Below the pieces are notes generated by a model, which was given only the letters and a program-made list of their open reading frames with translations, did no database searches and was not told where the DNA came from. From Caldifarciminota bacterium (GTDB taxonomy: Bacteria > Hydrothermota > Tepidihabitantia > B3-TA06): DNA of 51,251 bases. The position numbers and the translations under genes are program-made. Shown piece by piece: positions 32,841 to 41,273 of the stretch. Position 1 is the stretch's first letter, and every line of letters begins with the position of its first letter. Location: the NCBI GenBank assembly GCA_023128825.1, contig JAGMDF010000035.1, forward strand, positions 1 to 51,251, given 5' to 3'.

Positions 32841-32847
32841 TCAGGTT

Positions 32848-34479
32848 ATGAGAAAAATGACATTTCCGATCCTTTTTGTCTTGGTAAGCGTTCTGGCATG
32901 CGGAACGCAGGAAGAGCGCATCCTGGTGCGTGTGGGAGACGAGACGGTCAAGGTGAAGGACTTTCTTGCGGTCTACCGACCACAGTCTTACCCCAGCGAG
33001 GAAGCCGAGCTTGAGGCAAAGAAAAAGGCTCTGGACAAACTGATAGAAGAGAAGCTCCTGGTAGCCGAAGCCAGAAATCGCGGATACGAGGAGGATCCGA
33101 CCATCAAGGAAGGTCTCCAGGACGTTATTGACAGAGCCTTAATCAACACCCTTTACGTGAAAGAGGTCGTTGAGAAGGGCAAGGCTTCGCGTCTGGATGC
33201 GAAACGTTTCTACGAGGCGGATAAGATCCTTCTTACGCTGAGTATCATTCATATCGACTCGGACACGTTGGGCTACTTGATCCTGGAGGAGTTCTCAGTT
33301 GGTGTGCCGTTCGATACCCTTGCGGTACGTTACTCAAGCCATCCCACTGCTCGCAGCGGTGGTAAGGCAGGTACCATTCCGTTATCCACCTTCTTCGAGG
33401 ACCCGGCGTTCAGGGAGCTTTCCAGTCTTAAAGAGGGACACACCACCTTACCGATAGAGAATGAATCCGGCGGCTACGACATATACTATCTCGCAGAACG
33501 CAGCGAGAAGAAGGATCAGCCGCCCTTCAAGGAGATGGAAGCCTCCATCGTCAAGCAGATCGAGCACATGCGTCAGGGCAAGCTGAGTTACGAGAGTCTG
33601 GAGAGGCTGCTTGAAGAAGCAAAGATCGAGTACAATAACGCCGGTCTTGCGCTGCTTTCCAAGCCCAGTTATGCTTTGAGTGAGGCCGAGCTTGCAGTCT
33701 GGACCATTAAGGTCGACGGAAAGGTTACAGACAGCGTTGGTTCTATGCTTGAGGTATACAACCGGTTCCCGGAAGGCGTTCCACCTCAACAGCTTCAGGC
33801 TTTTGCCGAATACGTAGCTCAGAGGCCGGCGCTTGTCAGTGTTGCCCTCAAACGCAAGCTGGATCGCGATCCGGCCGTCAAGGAAACTATTGATGCCTAC
33901 ATAGCATCCCAGATGCGGAACAGGATATACGCTGAAGAGGTAGCCGCAAAGATCAGGGTCAGCCCTGAGGAGGTGCGCGCTTACTACGATGAACATCCTG
34001 ACGAGTTCTTTGTTCCTGAAAGGCGCAAACTTTCAATCATCCAAACATCCTCCTACAGCGATATCCAGCAGGCTTCCTCCCTTCTGCGTCAAGGCCAGCC
34101 CTTCGAAGAGGTCGCCCGTCGCTTTTCGGACCATCAGTCTGCCAAACGTGGAGGCTCGATAGGCTTCAGGAAAGCGGACGACGTTTCCTTCAAACCCTTC
34201 GTGGAACAAGGGTTCAAACTCGCAAAAGGTCAGTACTCAAGATCCTTTGAGGTCCACAATGGCTTCGGGATTGTCAAGGTAGATGACGTTCAACCGGCCT
34301 ATACCAAGGAGTTCGAGAGCGAAGAGCGTCGTATCGAACGCAGACTGCGAGGAGAGAAGGAAAAAGAAGTTAAGGCAGCGTTTATCGAAGAGCTGCGCGG
34401 GAAGATTAAGGTAACCGTTGACGAGGGATTGCTTCTGCTTATAGGCAGGGTGGAAGAGCCGGAGGGCGAGTCGAGTTAA
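32848..34479 (+). CDS. Lipoprotein with two parvulin (PpiC) peptidyl-prolyl isomerase domains
   Basis: I start at ATG 32848, so the product is 543 residues with a lipoprotein signal (MRKMTFPILFVLVSVLAC, cysteine 18). An upstream ATG at 32800 would put the promoter inside the gene. There is a SurA-like N domain and two parvulin domains, about 130-230 (LSIIHIDSDTLGYLI ... GGKAGTIPLSTFFEDPAF) and about 385-485 (RRKLSIIQTSSYSDI ... RGGSIGFRKADD). This is a periplasmic folding helper anchored by lipid. It is the first of three parvulin genes in a row. Confidence 0.88.
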   Translation: MRKMTFPILFVLVSVLACGTQEERILVRVGDETVKVKDFLAVYRPQSYPSEEAELEAKKKALDKLIEEKLLVAEARNRGYEEDPTIKEGLQDVIDRALINTLYVKEVVEKGKASRLDAKRFYEADKILLTLSIIHIDSDTLGYLILEEFSVGVPFDTLAVRYSSHPTARSGGKAGTIPLSTFFEDPAFRELSSLKEGHTTLPIENESGGYDIYYLAERSEKKDQPPFKEMEASIVKQIEHMRQGKLSYESLERLLEEAKIEYNNAGLALLSKPSYALSEAELAVWTIKVDGKVTDSVGSMLEVYNRFPEGVPPQQLQAFAEYVAQRPALVSVALKRKLDRDPAVKETIDAYIASQMRNRIYAEEVAAKIRVSPEEVRAYYDEHPDEFFVPERRKLSIIQTSSYSDIQQASSLLRQGQPFEEVARRFSDHQSAKRGGSIGFRKADDVSFKPFVEQGFKLAKGQYSRSFEVHNGFGIVKVDDVQPAYTKEFESEERRIERRLRGEKEKEVKAAFIEELRGKIKVTVDEGLLLLIGRVEEPEGESS

Positions 34480-34533
34480 GAGTTTTCGAGGAAATAAACC
34501 AATCAGAGTCTTCTGGATAGAGGAGTAGAATTC

Positions 34534-35502
34534 ATGAGGAAGGAATCGGCGAAGAAAAAACCGGTGAAGAACGAGTCAGTAAAGAAGGAACCGGCGAATA
34601 AAAAGAAATGGGTGCCGTGGGCCATCGTTATAGGCGCGGTTGTTGTGGTTGTTGTTGTGCTTCTTATATGGCCCCCACCCTTCGTTCAGAGCGTAGTCGG
34701 CGGATCCGCAGGCGGTGATGAGACCGATACAAAGATTGTTGCCAGTGTCGGTTCATCCAAGCTTACCCTTAAGGATTACCAGACCCTTGTTACCCTCTAC
34801 GTTCCGCAGGAGAGCCGGAACCAGGTTGATCCAATGGAGATCATAAACGCCTGGATAGAGCAGGAGATAGTATACCGGGAAGCTAAACGGATGGGGCTTG
34901 AGAAGAAGGATACTGTTCGTGTAGCCCTTGATCAGCTCAAATTCGCATACGGGATGAATCGCAAACAGCTTTTAACTCAGGCATGGCTGGCTGAGGCAAG
35001 CAAGAATATAACGGTCTCTCAGGATGAACTCAGGGGTTATTTTAATGCCCACAAGGAGGAGTTTCTATACGAGGTTAAGGTTTCTCAGATTGTGGTCGCC
35101 GATCCGATAATTGCCTCTCAGATTTACCAGCAGCTTAAGGGGGGTTCCGACTTTCGAAAGCTGGCCGAGCAGCATACGCTTGATCCGCTCAAAGGCGAGC
35201 CTAGTTCCTACATCCCCAGGGGATCGGGGCTTCTCACGTTGGCGATGGAGGATGCTGTCTTTGTGCTTGGACCCGGGGAGTTCACCAAACCCCTCATGAC
35301 CCCTCAGGGACTTAGCATGATCTTTAAACTCATAGACAAGCGAAAGGTTCGTAAGGATATAGCGTTTGAGGAGGTAGCCTCCTACCTTCAGGCTATGCTT
35401 TCCAACGAACGGGCTGAGCGGGTTATTGTACAAAAGGTTGATTCCCTCAGGAACGCAGCTCAGTCGGAGATCGAGATCCGTGTAGAGAATCTTTTTTACT
35501 AG
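34534..35502 (+). CDS. Membrane-anchored parvulin/SurA-like protein
   Basis: The 322-residue protein has a Lys-rich cytosolic tail of about 25 residues, one transmembrane helix (about 28-48), and a periplasmic SurA-N-like region (ASVGSSKLTLKDY). The C-terminal parvulin-type domain (about 170-285, KVSQIVVADPIIASQIYQQLKGGSDFRKLAEQ) keeps the fold, but its middle reads SSYIPRGSGLLTLAMEDAVF, so activity is uncertain. GAGGAG precedes the ATG. It lies between a lipoprotein parvulin and a soluble one. Confidence 0.84.
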   Translation: MRKESAKKKPVKNESVKKEPANKKKWVPWAIVIGAVVVVVVVLLIWPPPFVQSVVGGSAGGDETDTKIVASVGSSKLTLKDYQTLVTLYVPQESRNQVDPMEIINAWIEQEIVYREAKRMGLEKKDTVRVALDQLKFAYGMNRKQLLTQAWLAEASKNITVSQDELRGYFNAHKEEFLYEVKVSQIVVADPIIASQIYQQLKGGSDFRKLAEQHTLDPLKGEPSSYIPRGSGLLTLAMEDAVFVLGPGEFTKPLMTPQGLSMIFKLIDKRKVRKDIAFEEVASYLQAMLSNERAERVIVQKVDSLRNAAQSEIEIRVENLFY

Positions 35503-35508
35503 GGTACT

Positions 35509-36759
35509 GTGACGGTTTTATTGGCCTTGGCGCTGGTAGCGGGGAGTGCTGACCGGGTGGTTGGTGTGGTAGATGTTGACCCTATCCTTTTAAGCGAGGT
35601 TGAGGCGATGGTGACCCTTGGCAGACTTGAGGCTCCGTTCCTGGAAGCCAGCGAAGACTCGCTGAAGCTTGTATTGCTGGATCGTCTTATCGCTCAGAAG
35701 CTCATCTTTAAGAAGGCCGCACTTGACTCGACGATAGAGATTGACCGCGAGGAGATAGCTAAAGGCGTCGAGCGTCAATTGCAAGCCTTTTACGCACAGC
35801 TTGATTCATTCCCCGAGACTCGAGCCGAGTTACAAGAGGCCGGATTGACTCGTGATCGCCTGCGCCAGTTGCTTATGAATCAGGGGCGGTTTCAGGCTAT
35901 TATCCAGCAGATGTTTGTCTCCCGGGGTAAGATACAACCCTACGTCTCGCCTAACGAGGTCAGGGAATACTACGAGCGGCACAAGGATTCCATAGCGGTG
36001 GTTCCCGGCTACATCAGTATGGCTCACATCGCCTTCAGCATAAGACCTTCGGCGGCAGAACAGGCCCGCATAGAAAGGAAGATTCTGGAGATTATGGATA
36101 TCCTTTCCCGTGGCGGCGATTTCGATGTCCTGGCCGAATCGTTCTCAGAGGATCCCCGCACCCGATCGCGAGGTGGCTCGCTTGGTTGGGTAAAGCGTGG
36201 GGATCTTTTGCCCGAGATAGATTCGGTTATCTTCTCACTGCCTGCAGGTCGTGTTTCGCCTCCGGTTCCCTCCCGCGAGGGTTACCACCTTTTTCTCGTT
36301 GAAGCCCGTTCAGGGGATAAGGTCTATGTACGGCACATACTCTTCAAGCAGCACGTAACCAGGCAAGATACCCTTCGGGTTCTCGAGCTTGCAGACAAGA
36401 TAAGGGAGGAGATAGTTTCAGGCGAGTTGACCTTTGCCGAGGCGGCACGAACCTACTCCGAGGACTTTACCACAAGCGAACAGGGCGGCTTTATTGGTGA
36501 GGTTCCGCTGGCCGCCCTTACCCCTCCTTTTGATTCGGTTGCCGCGACCGTTGATTCAGGCGAGGTAAGCAAACCCTTCGTCTCGGATATGGGCGTTCAT
36601 CTTTTGTATGCTGCGGATAAGCACGAGGAGAGCGTGCTTTCCTTTGATGAGATGCAGGTGGAAATTCGTAACTACCTTGCTGCGTTAAAGCAGGAGGAGT
36701 GGCTTGAGGATTTGATTGCCGAGGCTCAAGAGGAGTTCTATGTCGAAAAAAGGCTCTAA
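35509..36759 (+). CDS. SurA-like periplasmic chaperone/peptidyl-prolyl isomerase
   Basis: The 416-residue protein starts at GTG 35509 with a signal peptide (VLLALALVAGSADRVV), then a SurA N-terminal region (VVDVDPILLSEVEAM). Two parvulin domains follow, about 165-262 (ISMAHIAFSIRP ... RSRGGSLGWVKRGDL) and about 268-370 (VYVRHILFKQHV ... TSEQGGFIGEV). This is the classical SurA plan. SurA escorts outer-membrane barrels such as LptD, which is also encoded in this window. The last 20 bases overlap the sigma-54 regulator gene. Confidence 0.9.
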   Translation: MTVLLALALVAGSADRVVGVVDVDPILLSEVEAMVTLGRLEAPFLEASEDSLKLVLLDRLIAQKLIFKKAALDSTIEIDREEIAKGVERQLQAFYAQLDSFPETRAELQEAGLTRDRLRQLLMNQGRFQAIIQQMFVSRGKIQPYVSPNEVREYYERHKDSIAVVPGYISMAHIAFSIRPSAAEQARIERKILEIMDILSRGGDFDVLAESFSEDPRTRSRGGSLGWVKRGDLLPEIDSVIFSLPAGRVSPPVPSREGYHLFLVEARSGDKVYVRHILFKQHVTRQDTLRVLELADKIREEIVSGELTFAEAARTYSEDFTTSEQGGFIGEVPLAALTPPFDSVAATVDSGEVSKPFVSDMGVHLLYAADKHEESVLSFDEMQVEIRNYLAALKQEEWLEDLIAEAQEEFYVEKRL

Positions 36760-38284
36760 GTCGTCCTTGCCCGTAGGCGCGATAGGTACGGAGGAGTTAC
36801 GCCGGCTGGTAAAAGTTACCGGCAAGCTGCTTTCCACCATAGATTTCGATCGTCTCCTTGAAATCATCCTGGAGTCGGCTAAATCCCTGACCCAATCGGG
36901 TGCTTCATCCCTTTTGCTTCTCGATGAGAAGGTGGGTAAGCTGCGTTTCGCGGTGGCTACGGGGGCGGCCAAGGCCTCACTCGGGTCTCTTTACGTTCCC
37001 TTGGGCGAGGAGAGCATCGCTGGTTATGTGGCCCTGCACGGTGAACCCCTGGTGGTGAACGACGTAAAGAAGGACGGTCGCTGGTATTCAGGAGTAGATG
37101 AGGTTACCTCCTTTGAGACTCGTTCGATTCTCGGCGTGCCGTTGAAGCTTGAAAACCGTACTGTAGGGGTCATCGAGGTGCTCAATAAGGGGGGGGGAGC
37201 CGGGTTCACGAGAGAAGACATCAAGCTTATGGAGCTTCTCGCCGGTCAGGCGGTCCAGGTTCTGCACAATGCCCAGGAGTACATGGAGCTTCGAGCCTCC
37301 AAGCAGGCGATCGAGGCGGCACAGGAACTGAGATACAAAATCGTAGGTCGTGCTCCCAAATTGCTGGAAGCGATTGATCTTGCAAAGCGAGTGGCTTCCT
37401 CGAACACAACGGTTATAATAACAGGGGAAAGCGGAACGGGTAAGGAACTACTGGCACGCTACATACATCTTGAGAGTCCGCGTAGGGACGGCCCTTTCCT
37501 GGTGGTCAACTGCGCAGCCATTCCTACAACCCTTATAGAATCGGAGCTCTTCGGCTACGAGAAGGGTGCGTTTACCGGAGCTACCTCCCGAAAGGAGGGC
37601 AAGTTCGAGCAGGCACACAAAGGAACACTCTTCCTTGACGAGATCGGAGACCTTGGGCTTGAGACCCAGGTTAAGATGTTGCGTTTCCTCGAGGACAAGG
37701 AGTTCGAGCGTCTGGGTGGCAAGGAGAGGCTGACCGTAGACGTGCGCGTGATCACCGCCACCAATCAGAGTCTTCCTCATTTGATTCGCGATAAGAAGTT
37801 CCGCGAGGACCTTTACTACCGGATCGACGTCTTCCCCATAGACCTTCCGCCTCTCTCGGAACGAAAAGGCGACATACCTCCCCTTGTCGAACACTTTGTT
37901 AAACTCTTCAACATGGAGATGACCAAGTGCATTGAGGTGATAGAAGTGGATGCCTTGGCCAAGCTTGAGGGCTACGACTGGCCTGGCAACGTCCGTGAGC
38001 TGAGAAACGTGATTGAGCGTGCATTCGTGCTTTCAGCAGGGCCGACGATCCGGGCCGAGGATATTGTTACAGGCAAGGGTCCGCACGAGGAGGAGCGTGC
38101 AGATATCTTTGCCGAAGATAAGCCCTGGCTTGATGCGGTGCAGGATTTCAAGAGCCAGTATCTCTATCACACCCTCAAAAAAACAAGGGGCAACCATAAA
38201 AGGGCCGCAGAGATTCTCGGTATTCAACCCAGTTACCTCTCGCGGCTCAAGAAGGAGCTGGGTCTTGAGAAGGAGGAGTTCTGA
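36740..38284 (+). CDS. Sigma-54-dependent regulator with GAF sensor domain
   Basis: From the ATG at 36740 (GAGGAG upstream) the product has 514 residues. It has an N-terminal GAF domain (about 20-190, FDRLLEIILESAKSLTQSGASSLLLL) and a sigma-54-interaction AAA+ domain. That domain has Walker A GESGTGKE (229-236), the GAFTGA loop (276-281) that contacts sigma-54, and an FLDEIGDL Walker B. A Fis-type helix-turn-helix closes the protein (about 485-510, HKRAAEILGIQPSYLSRL). It probably activates sigma-54 promoters in response to a small molecule. I found no clear -24/-12 site in this window. It overlaps the SurA-like and YIP1 genes. Confidence 0.95.
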   Translation: MSKKGSKSSLPVGAIGTEELRRLVKVTGKLLSTIDFDRLLEIILESAKSLTQSGASSLLLLDEKVGKLRFAVATGAAKASLGSLYVPLGEESIAGYVALHGEPLVVNDVKKDGRWYSGVDEVTSFETRSILGVPLKLENRTVGVIEVLNKGGGAGFTREDIKLMELLAGQAVQVLHNAQEYMELRASKQAIEAAQELRYKIVGRAPKLLEAIDLAKRVASSNTTVIITGESGTGKELLARYIHLESPRRDGPFLVVNCAAIPTTLIESELFGYEKGAFTGATSRKEGKFEQAHKGTLFLDEIGDLGLETQVKMLRFLEDKEFERLGGKERLTVDVRVITATNQSLPHLIRDKKFREDLYYRIDVFPIDLPPLSERKGDIPPLVEHFVKLFNMEMTKCIEVIEVDALAKLEGYDWPGNVRELRNVIERAFVLSAGPTIRAEDIVTGKGPHEEERADIFAEDKPWLDAVQDFKSQYLYHTLKKTRGNHKRAAEILGIQPSYLSRLKKELGLEKEEF

Positions 38285-38979
38285 ACGAGGGCAGGCGTCT
38301 TCTATCCGTATTTGTAGCGCCAAACGAACTGTTCACAGATCTGCGGGAGCGTCTGCGTTGGTGGGTGCCGTTTGTTATCTTTCTGCTGGTAGCGGCATTG
38401 GCCGTCGTCTTGCCTCGCCTGTTTCTCCCCGACCAAGTGCTTTTGGATACCATTCAGAAGAATCTGCCAGCCCAGACCGAGGTGTCGCCGGAAGATATGG
38501 AAGGATTGCTGAAAATGATGCGTGCTCCGGCCATGCTTGTACTAAACGGCCTGGGAGGTGCGTTTGTTGCAGGATTGGGAACGATCCTCGCCACCCTTTT
38601 CTTATGGGGGCTGTTTGCCATCCTGGGAGACAAACCGACATTCTTGAAATCCCTTACCGTGGTATCTTACACCAGCCTTATCAAGGGCTTGGGCACCGTT
38701 CTGGTGATAATCCTTATGTTGATATTGCAACGACAGGAGGTGTACACCTCGCTTGCCGTGCTCCCTTTCCTTGAGCCAAAGACTTACTTTTACAATCTCG
38801 CCGCCCAGATTGATTTCTTTACCGTGTGGCGTTTAATCGTGATGGGATTTGGTTTCGCAATCGTTTTGAACGCCTCTAAGGTCAAGAGCTATCTTTCTGT
38901 GTTTGTCCCGTGGATACTATTATCCGTGGTGCTGGCGGCGGTGATGTTGTCTCTTTCGAGATTCGGCCTTGGTCGGTGA
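38281..38979 (+). CDS. YIP1-family membrane protein, apparent CTG start
   Basis: The 232-residue protein has five to six membrane helices and the family opening PNELFTDLRERLRWWVPFVIF. That conserved segment is encoded upstream of the first GTG (38365) and no ATG, GTG or TTG exists in frame before it, up to a stop codon at 38266. CTG at 38281 sits four bases after AAGGAGG and overlaps the preceding stop as CTGA. This mirrors the ATGA and GTGA junctions of neighbouring genes. YIP1 proteins have no well-defined bacterial function. The 3' end overlaps the fusion gene (GTGA). Confidence 0.78.
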   Translation: MNEGRRLLSVFVAPNELFTDLRERLRWWVPFVIFLLVAALAVVLPRLFLPDQVLLDTIQKNLPAQTEVSPEDMEGLLKMMRAPAMLVLNGLGGAFVAGLGTILATLFLWGLFAILGDKPTFLKSLTVVSYTSLIKGLGTVLVIILMLILQRQEVYTSLAVLPFLEPKTYFYNLAAQIDFFTVWRLIVMGFGFAIVLNASKVKSYLSVFVPWILLSVVLAAVMLSLSRFGLGR

Positions 38980-41177
38980 TCTGTTCTGATGTCTTAATCC
39001 TGGGTGCAGGCCCTGCGGGATCACAGGCGGCGTATCAGCTATCGGAGGCCGGGCTCAGGGTGGTGGTTCTGGAAAAGGCAGCCCTCGATCGCGAAAAACC
39101 CTGCGGGGGCGCTATCCAGACCGGAGAGCTCATCGAGTTCGGCAGCCCTCCTCAGAAAATTATCGAACGCAAGATTTCGGCGGCCCGGATCTTTGGATCA
39201 GATGGTTCGGCACTTACCATATCCATCCGGCATGAAAACCAGTCAGGGATTACCGTCAAGCGTTCAACCTACGACCGCTGGCTGCAGCAGAGAGCGGAAA
39301 AGGCTCAGTTCATTGAACACGCCGAGATCGCAGCCCTTCTCAGATCGGGTAACCGCTGGCAGGTTATAGCTAACACCCCGCAAGAACAGATCAGCATCGA
39401 AGCGCCCCTCATCATCCACGCAGCCGGAGGCAACGCGTCCTTACTTGAGCAAAAGCTGGGACTCGAACCGCTCTCCTATGAAGGCATGGGCATCACCTGC
39501 CAGTTCTGGCTCCAGTCCGACGAAGCGACGCTCGACAAAGCTTTCGGTAATACTATCGAGTTTCACTTCGTTCCCTCCCGCATCCCGGAGGGCTACTTCT
39601 GGCTCTTCCCAAAGCGCGATGTCCTTGTCGCCGGTGTCGGCACTCTCATGGACGTGATACGCTCCCGCCGTATCTCCCTCAAGACCGAATTGGAATCCTT
39701 CCTTAAACACCAACTCCCCCGACTCGGATTGTCCGAATCCATGCCCCGTATCCGCCTGGACGGGGGCAAGGTGCCGATGAGACTCCGCAACCCTATTTAC
39801 GGCGACGGCCTTTTAGTCATCGGCGATGCCGCCGGTGTTGGCTCAATCATCCACGGGGGCGGCATCTACCAGGCGCGAAAGACTGCGATGTTCGCGGCGG
39901 AGGCGGCCCAGCGCTATCTTGACGGTGATAAGAACGCGCTCTCCGACTACCAGGAGCAGGTACACTTCTACTTCACTGAGCACGAGCGCAGATGGGACAG
40001 GCGTCTTAAGCCTTTTCTCACCGATGAGCATCTTGTTAAGCTGATCCTGGAGAAGGGAGCCGAGGATGGATCGATACGTGATGGACTGGGTATACTTCTT
40101 TCCTCAACCGAGTCTCACCGTCTGGCCTACGAACTTATCGAAGAGGCATCCTTCGCACTGATTGCGGATGAGCTGGATTCCATCATCCAGGATGAACGGG
40201 AATTGATCACCAGCGAGCTTCGTAAGCTCTTTGTCCACGACACCGAGCTGCACCGGATGGTGAATGAGGTTCTGCTTCAAGGAGGAAAGAGACTCAGGGC
40301 CGTTCTCGTGCTTCTTGTAGGGCAGGCGTTGGGAGCCAAGAGAGAGGAGCTGCTTCCGGTCGCCCTTGCCTACGAGTTGAGCCACACAGCGTCCCTTGTT
40401 CACGACGATATCATAGACGGGGGGGAGTGGCGCAGGGGTGCCGAGACCCTGCACCGCAAGTACGGGGTGGGGCACGCGATTACCGCGGGCGACGCACTAC
40501 TCATAAAAGGCTTCCAGATGCTTGCTTCCTATCAAGAGCGCGAAGGCGTGGACAAAGATACCCTGGTTCGACTCATTTCGGTAGGTTGTCGTTCAGGTCT
40601 GGAGGCATCGGAGGGCGAGGTGCGAGACATCAACTTCTCGCCAGACGAGATAGTGGATAAAACCGTGGACGATTATGTCCAGCTTATCCGGCTCAAGACC
40701 GGTGCGCTTCTCGAGGCTGCAACCGAGGCGGGTGCGGTTCTGGCTAAAACCTCACCTGAGATGATCACTGCAATGCGCGAGTTCGGGCGTGACCTGGGAA
40801 TAGCTTTCCAGATATACGACGATGCCAAGGACCTCCTGGCGGCGTCTACGATCAGCCTCAAATCCCGCTTCACCGACATCAAGAAGGGCAAACTCACCGC
40901 CCAACTCATACACACCGTTCACGCGGCCACCGATGAGGACCGCAGAAAGCTTCTGCACCTTTTGTCTCTGGGAACCTCTGAAGGTGCAGAGGAGATTTTA
41001 GAACTCTACCGCCGCTACGACGCGTTACAGTTCAACCAACAGCTATCGCGTCAGCATCTCGATCTGGCAGCGAAGAAGCTTGAGCTGTTGCCGGAATCGA
41101 TCTGGAGAGAAAAACTTGAAGGCATCCTGCGGGTGCTCGGCTACTGGACGCGTTTTGCACCCCAGGATGGAGAATAG
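38976..41177 (+). CDS. Fusion of geranylgeranyl-reductase-family flavoprotein with polyprenyl diphosphate synthase
   Basis: GTG 38976 overlaps the YIP1 stop (GTGA) and gives 733 residues. Residues 1-390 form a geranylgeranyl-reductase-family FAD enzyme, with GAGPAG at 10-15, PCGG at 42-45, a YFWLFPK motif and GDAAG. Residues about 410-733 form a trans-polyprenyl synthase with both Asp-rich motifs: D477-D478-I-I-D481 (FARM) and D615-D616-x2-D619 (SARM), plus GGKRLRA. The first half reduces isoprenoid double bonds, the second elongates isoprenyl diphosphates. One polypeptide could make and then saturate a prenyl chain for lipids, quinones or a carrier. An upstream frame extension is rejected. 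Confidence 0.9.
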   Translation: MICSDVLILGAGPAGSQAAYQLSEAGLRVVVLEKAALDREKPCGGAIQTGELIEFGSPPQKIIERKISAARIFGSDGSALTISIRHENQSGITVKRSTYDRWLQQRAEKAQFIEHAEIAALLRSGNRWQVIANTPQEQISIEAPLIIHAAGGNASLLEQKLGLEPLSYEGMGITCQFWLQSDEATLDKAFGNTIEFHFVPSRIPEGYFWLFPKRDVLVAGVGTLMDVIRSRRISLKTELESFLKHQLPRLGLSESMPRIRLDGGKVPMRLRNPIYGDGLLVIGDAAGVGSIIHGGGIYQARKTAMFAAEAAQRYLDGDKNALSDYQEQVHFYFTEHERRWDRRLKPFLTDEHLVKLILEKGAEDGSIRDGLGILLSSTESHRLAYELIEEASFALIADELDSIIQDERELITSELRKLFVHDTELHRMVNEVLLQGGKRLRAVLVLLVGQALGAKREELLPVALAYELSHTASLVHDDIIDGGEWRRGAETLHRKYGVGHAITAGDALLIKGFQMLASYQEREGVDKDTLVRLISVGCRSGLEASEGEVRDINFSPDEIVDKTVDDYVQLIRLKTGALLEAATEAGAVLAKTSPEMITAMREFGRDLGIAFQIYDDAKDLLAASTISLKSRFTDIKKGKLTAQLIHTVHAATDEDRRKLLHLLSLGTSEGAEEILELYRRYDALQFNQQLSRQHLDLAAKKLELLPESIWREKLEGILRVLGYWTRFAPQDGE

Positions 41178-41194
41178 GTTGAATCAAAAAAGCC

Positions 41195-41259
41195 GTAGGG
41201 GCACGGCATACCCTATGAGCGCAAAATACACTCAAGGGGTACGCTGTGCCGTGCCCCTG
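41195..41259. repeat. Palindromic repeat, copy 2 (with expanded loop)
   Basis: Arm GTAGGGGCACGGCATACCC (41195-41213) faces GGGTACGCTGTGCCGTGCCCC (41236-41256) across a 22-base loop. It has the same core as the copies at 29756 and 46132 and lies just before the DUF362 gene. Confidence 0.75.
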
Positions 41260-41273
41260 CCATCTGATACAGA

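Larger units (their letters stand above)
32511..32847. other. Divergent intergenic region of 337 bases, A/T-rich
   Basis: It carries the tldD promoter at the left and the parvulin-lipoprotein promoter at the right. Between them I see no gene that I can support: a frame of about 60 codons exists but lacks a Shine-Dalgarno and overlaps a promoter. Confidence 0.5.

Noticed and set aside
32800-32847. An earlier ATG for the parvulin lipoprotein
   Set aside because: It would place TTGACA and TATACT inside the coding region and spoil the signal peptide.
38910-38975. A 22-codon N-terminal extension of the geranylgeranyl-reductase fusion
   Set aside because: It runs inside the YIP1 gene, has no family similarity, and the GTG at 38976 gives the common four-base overlap.
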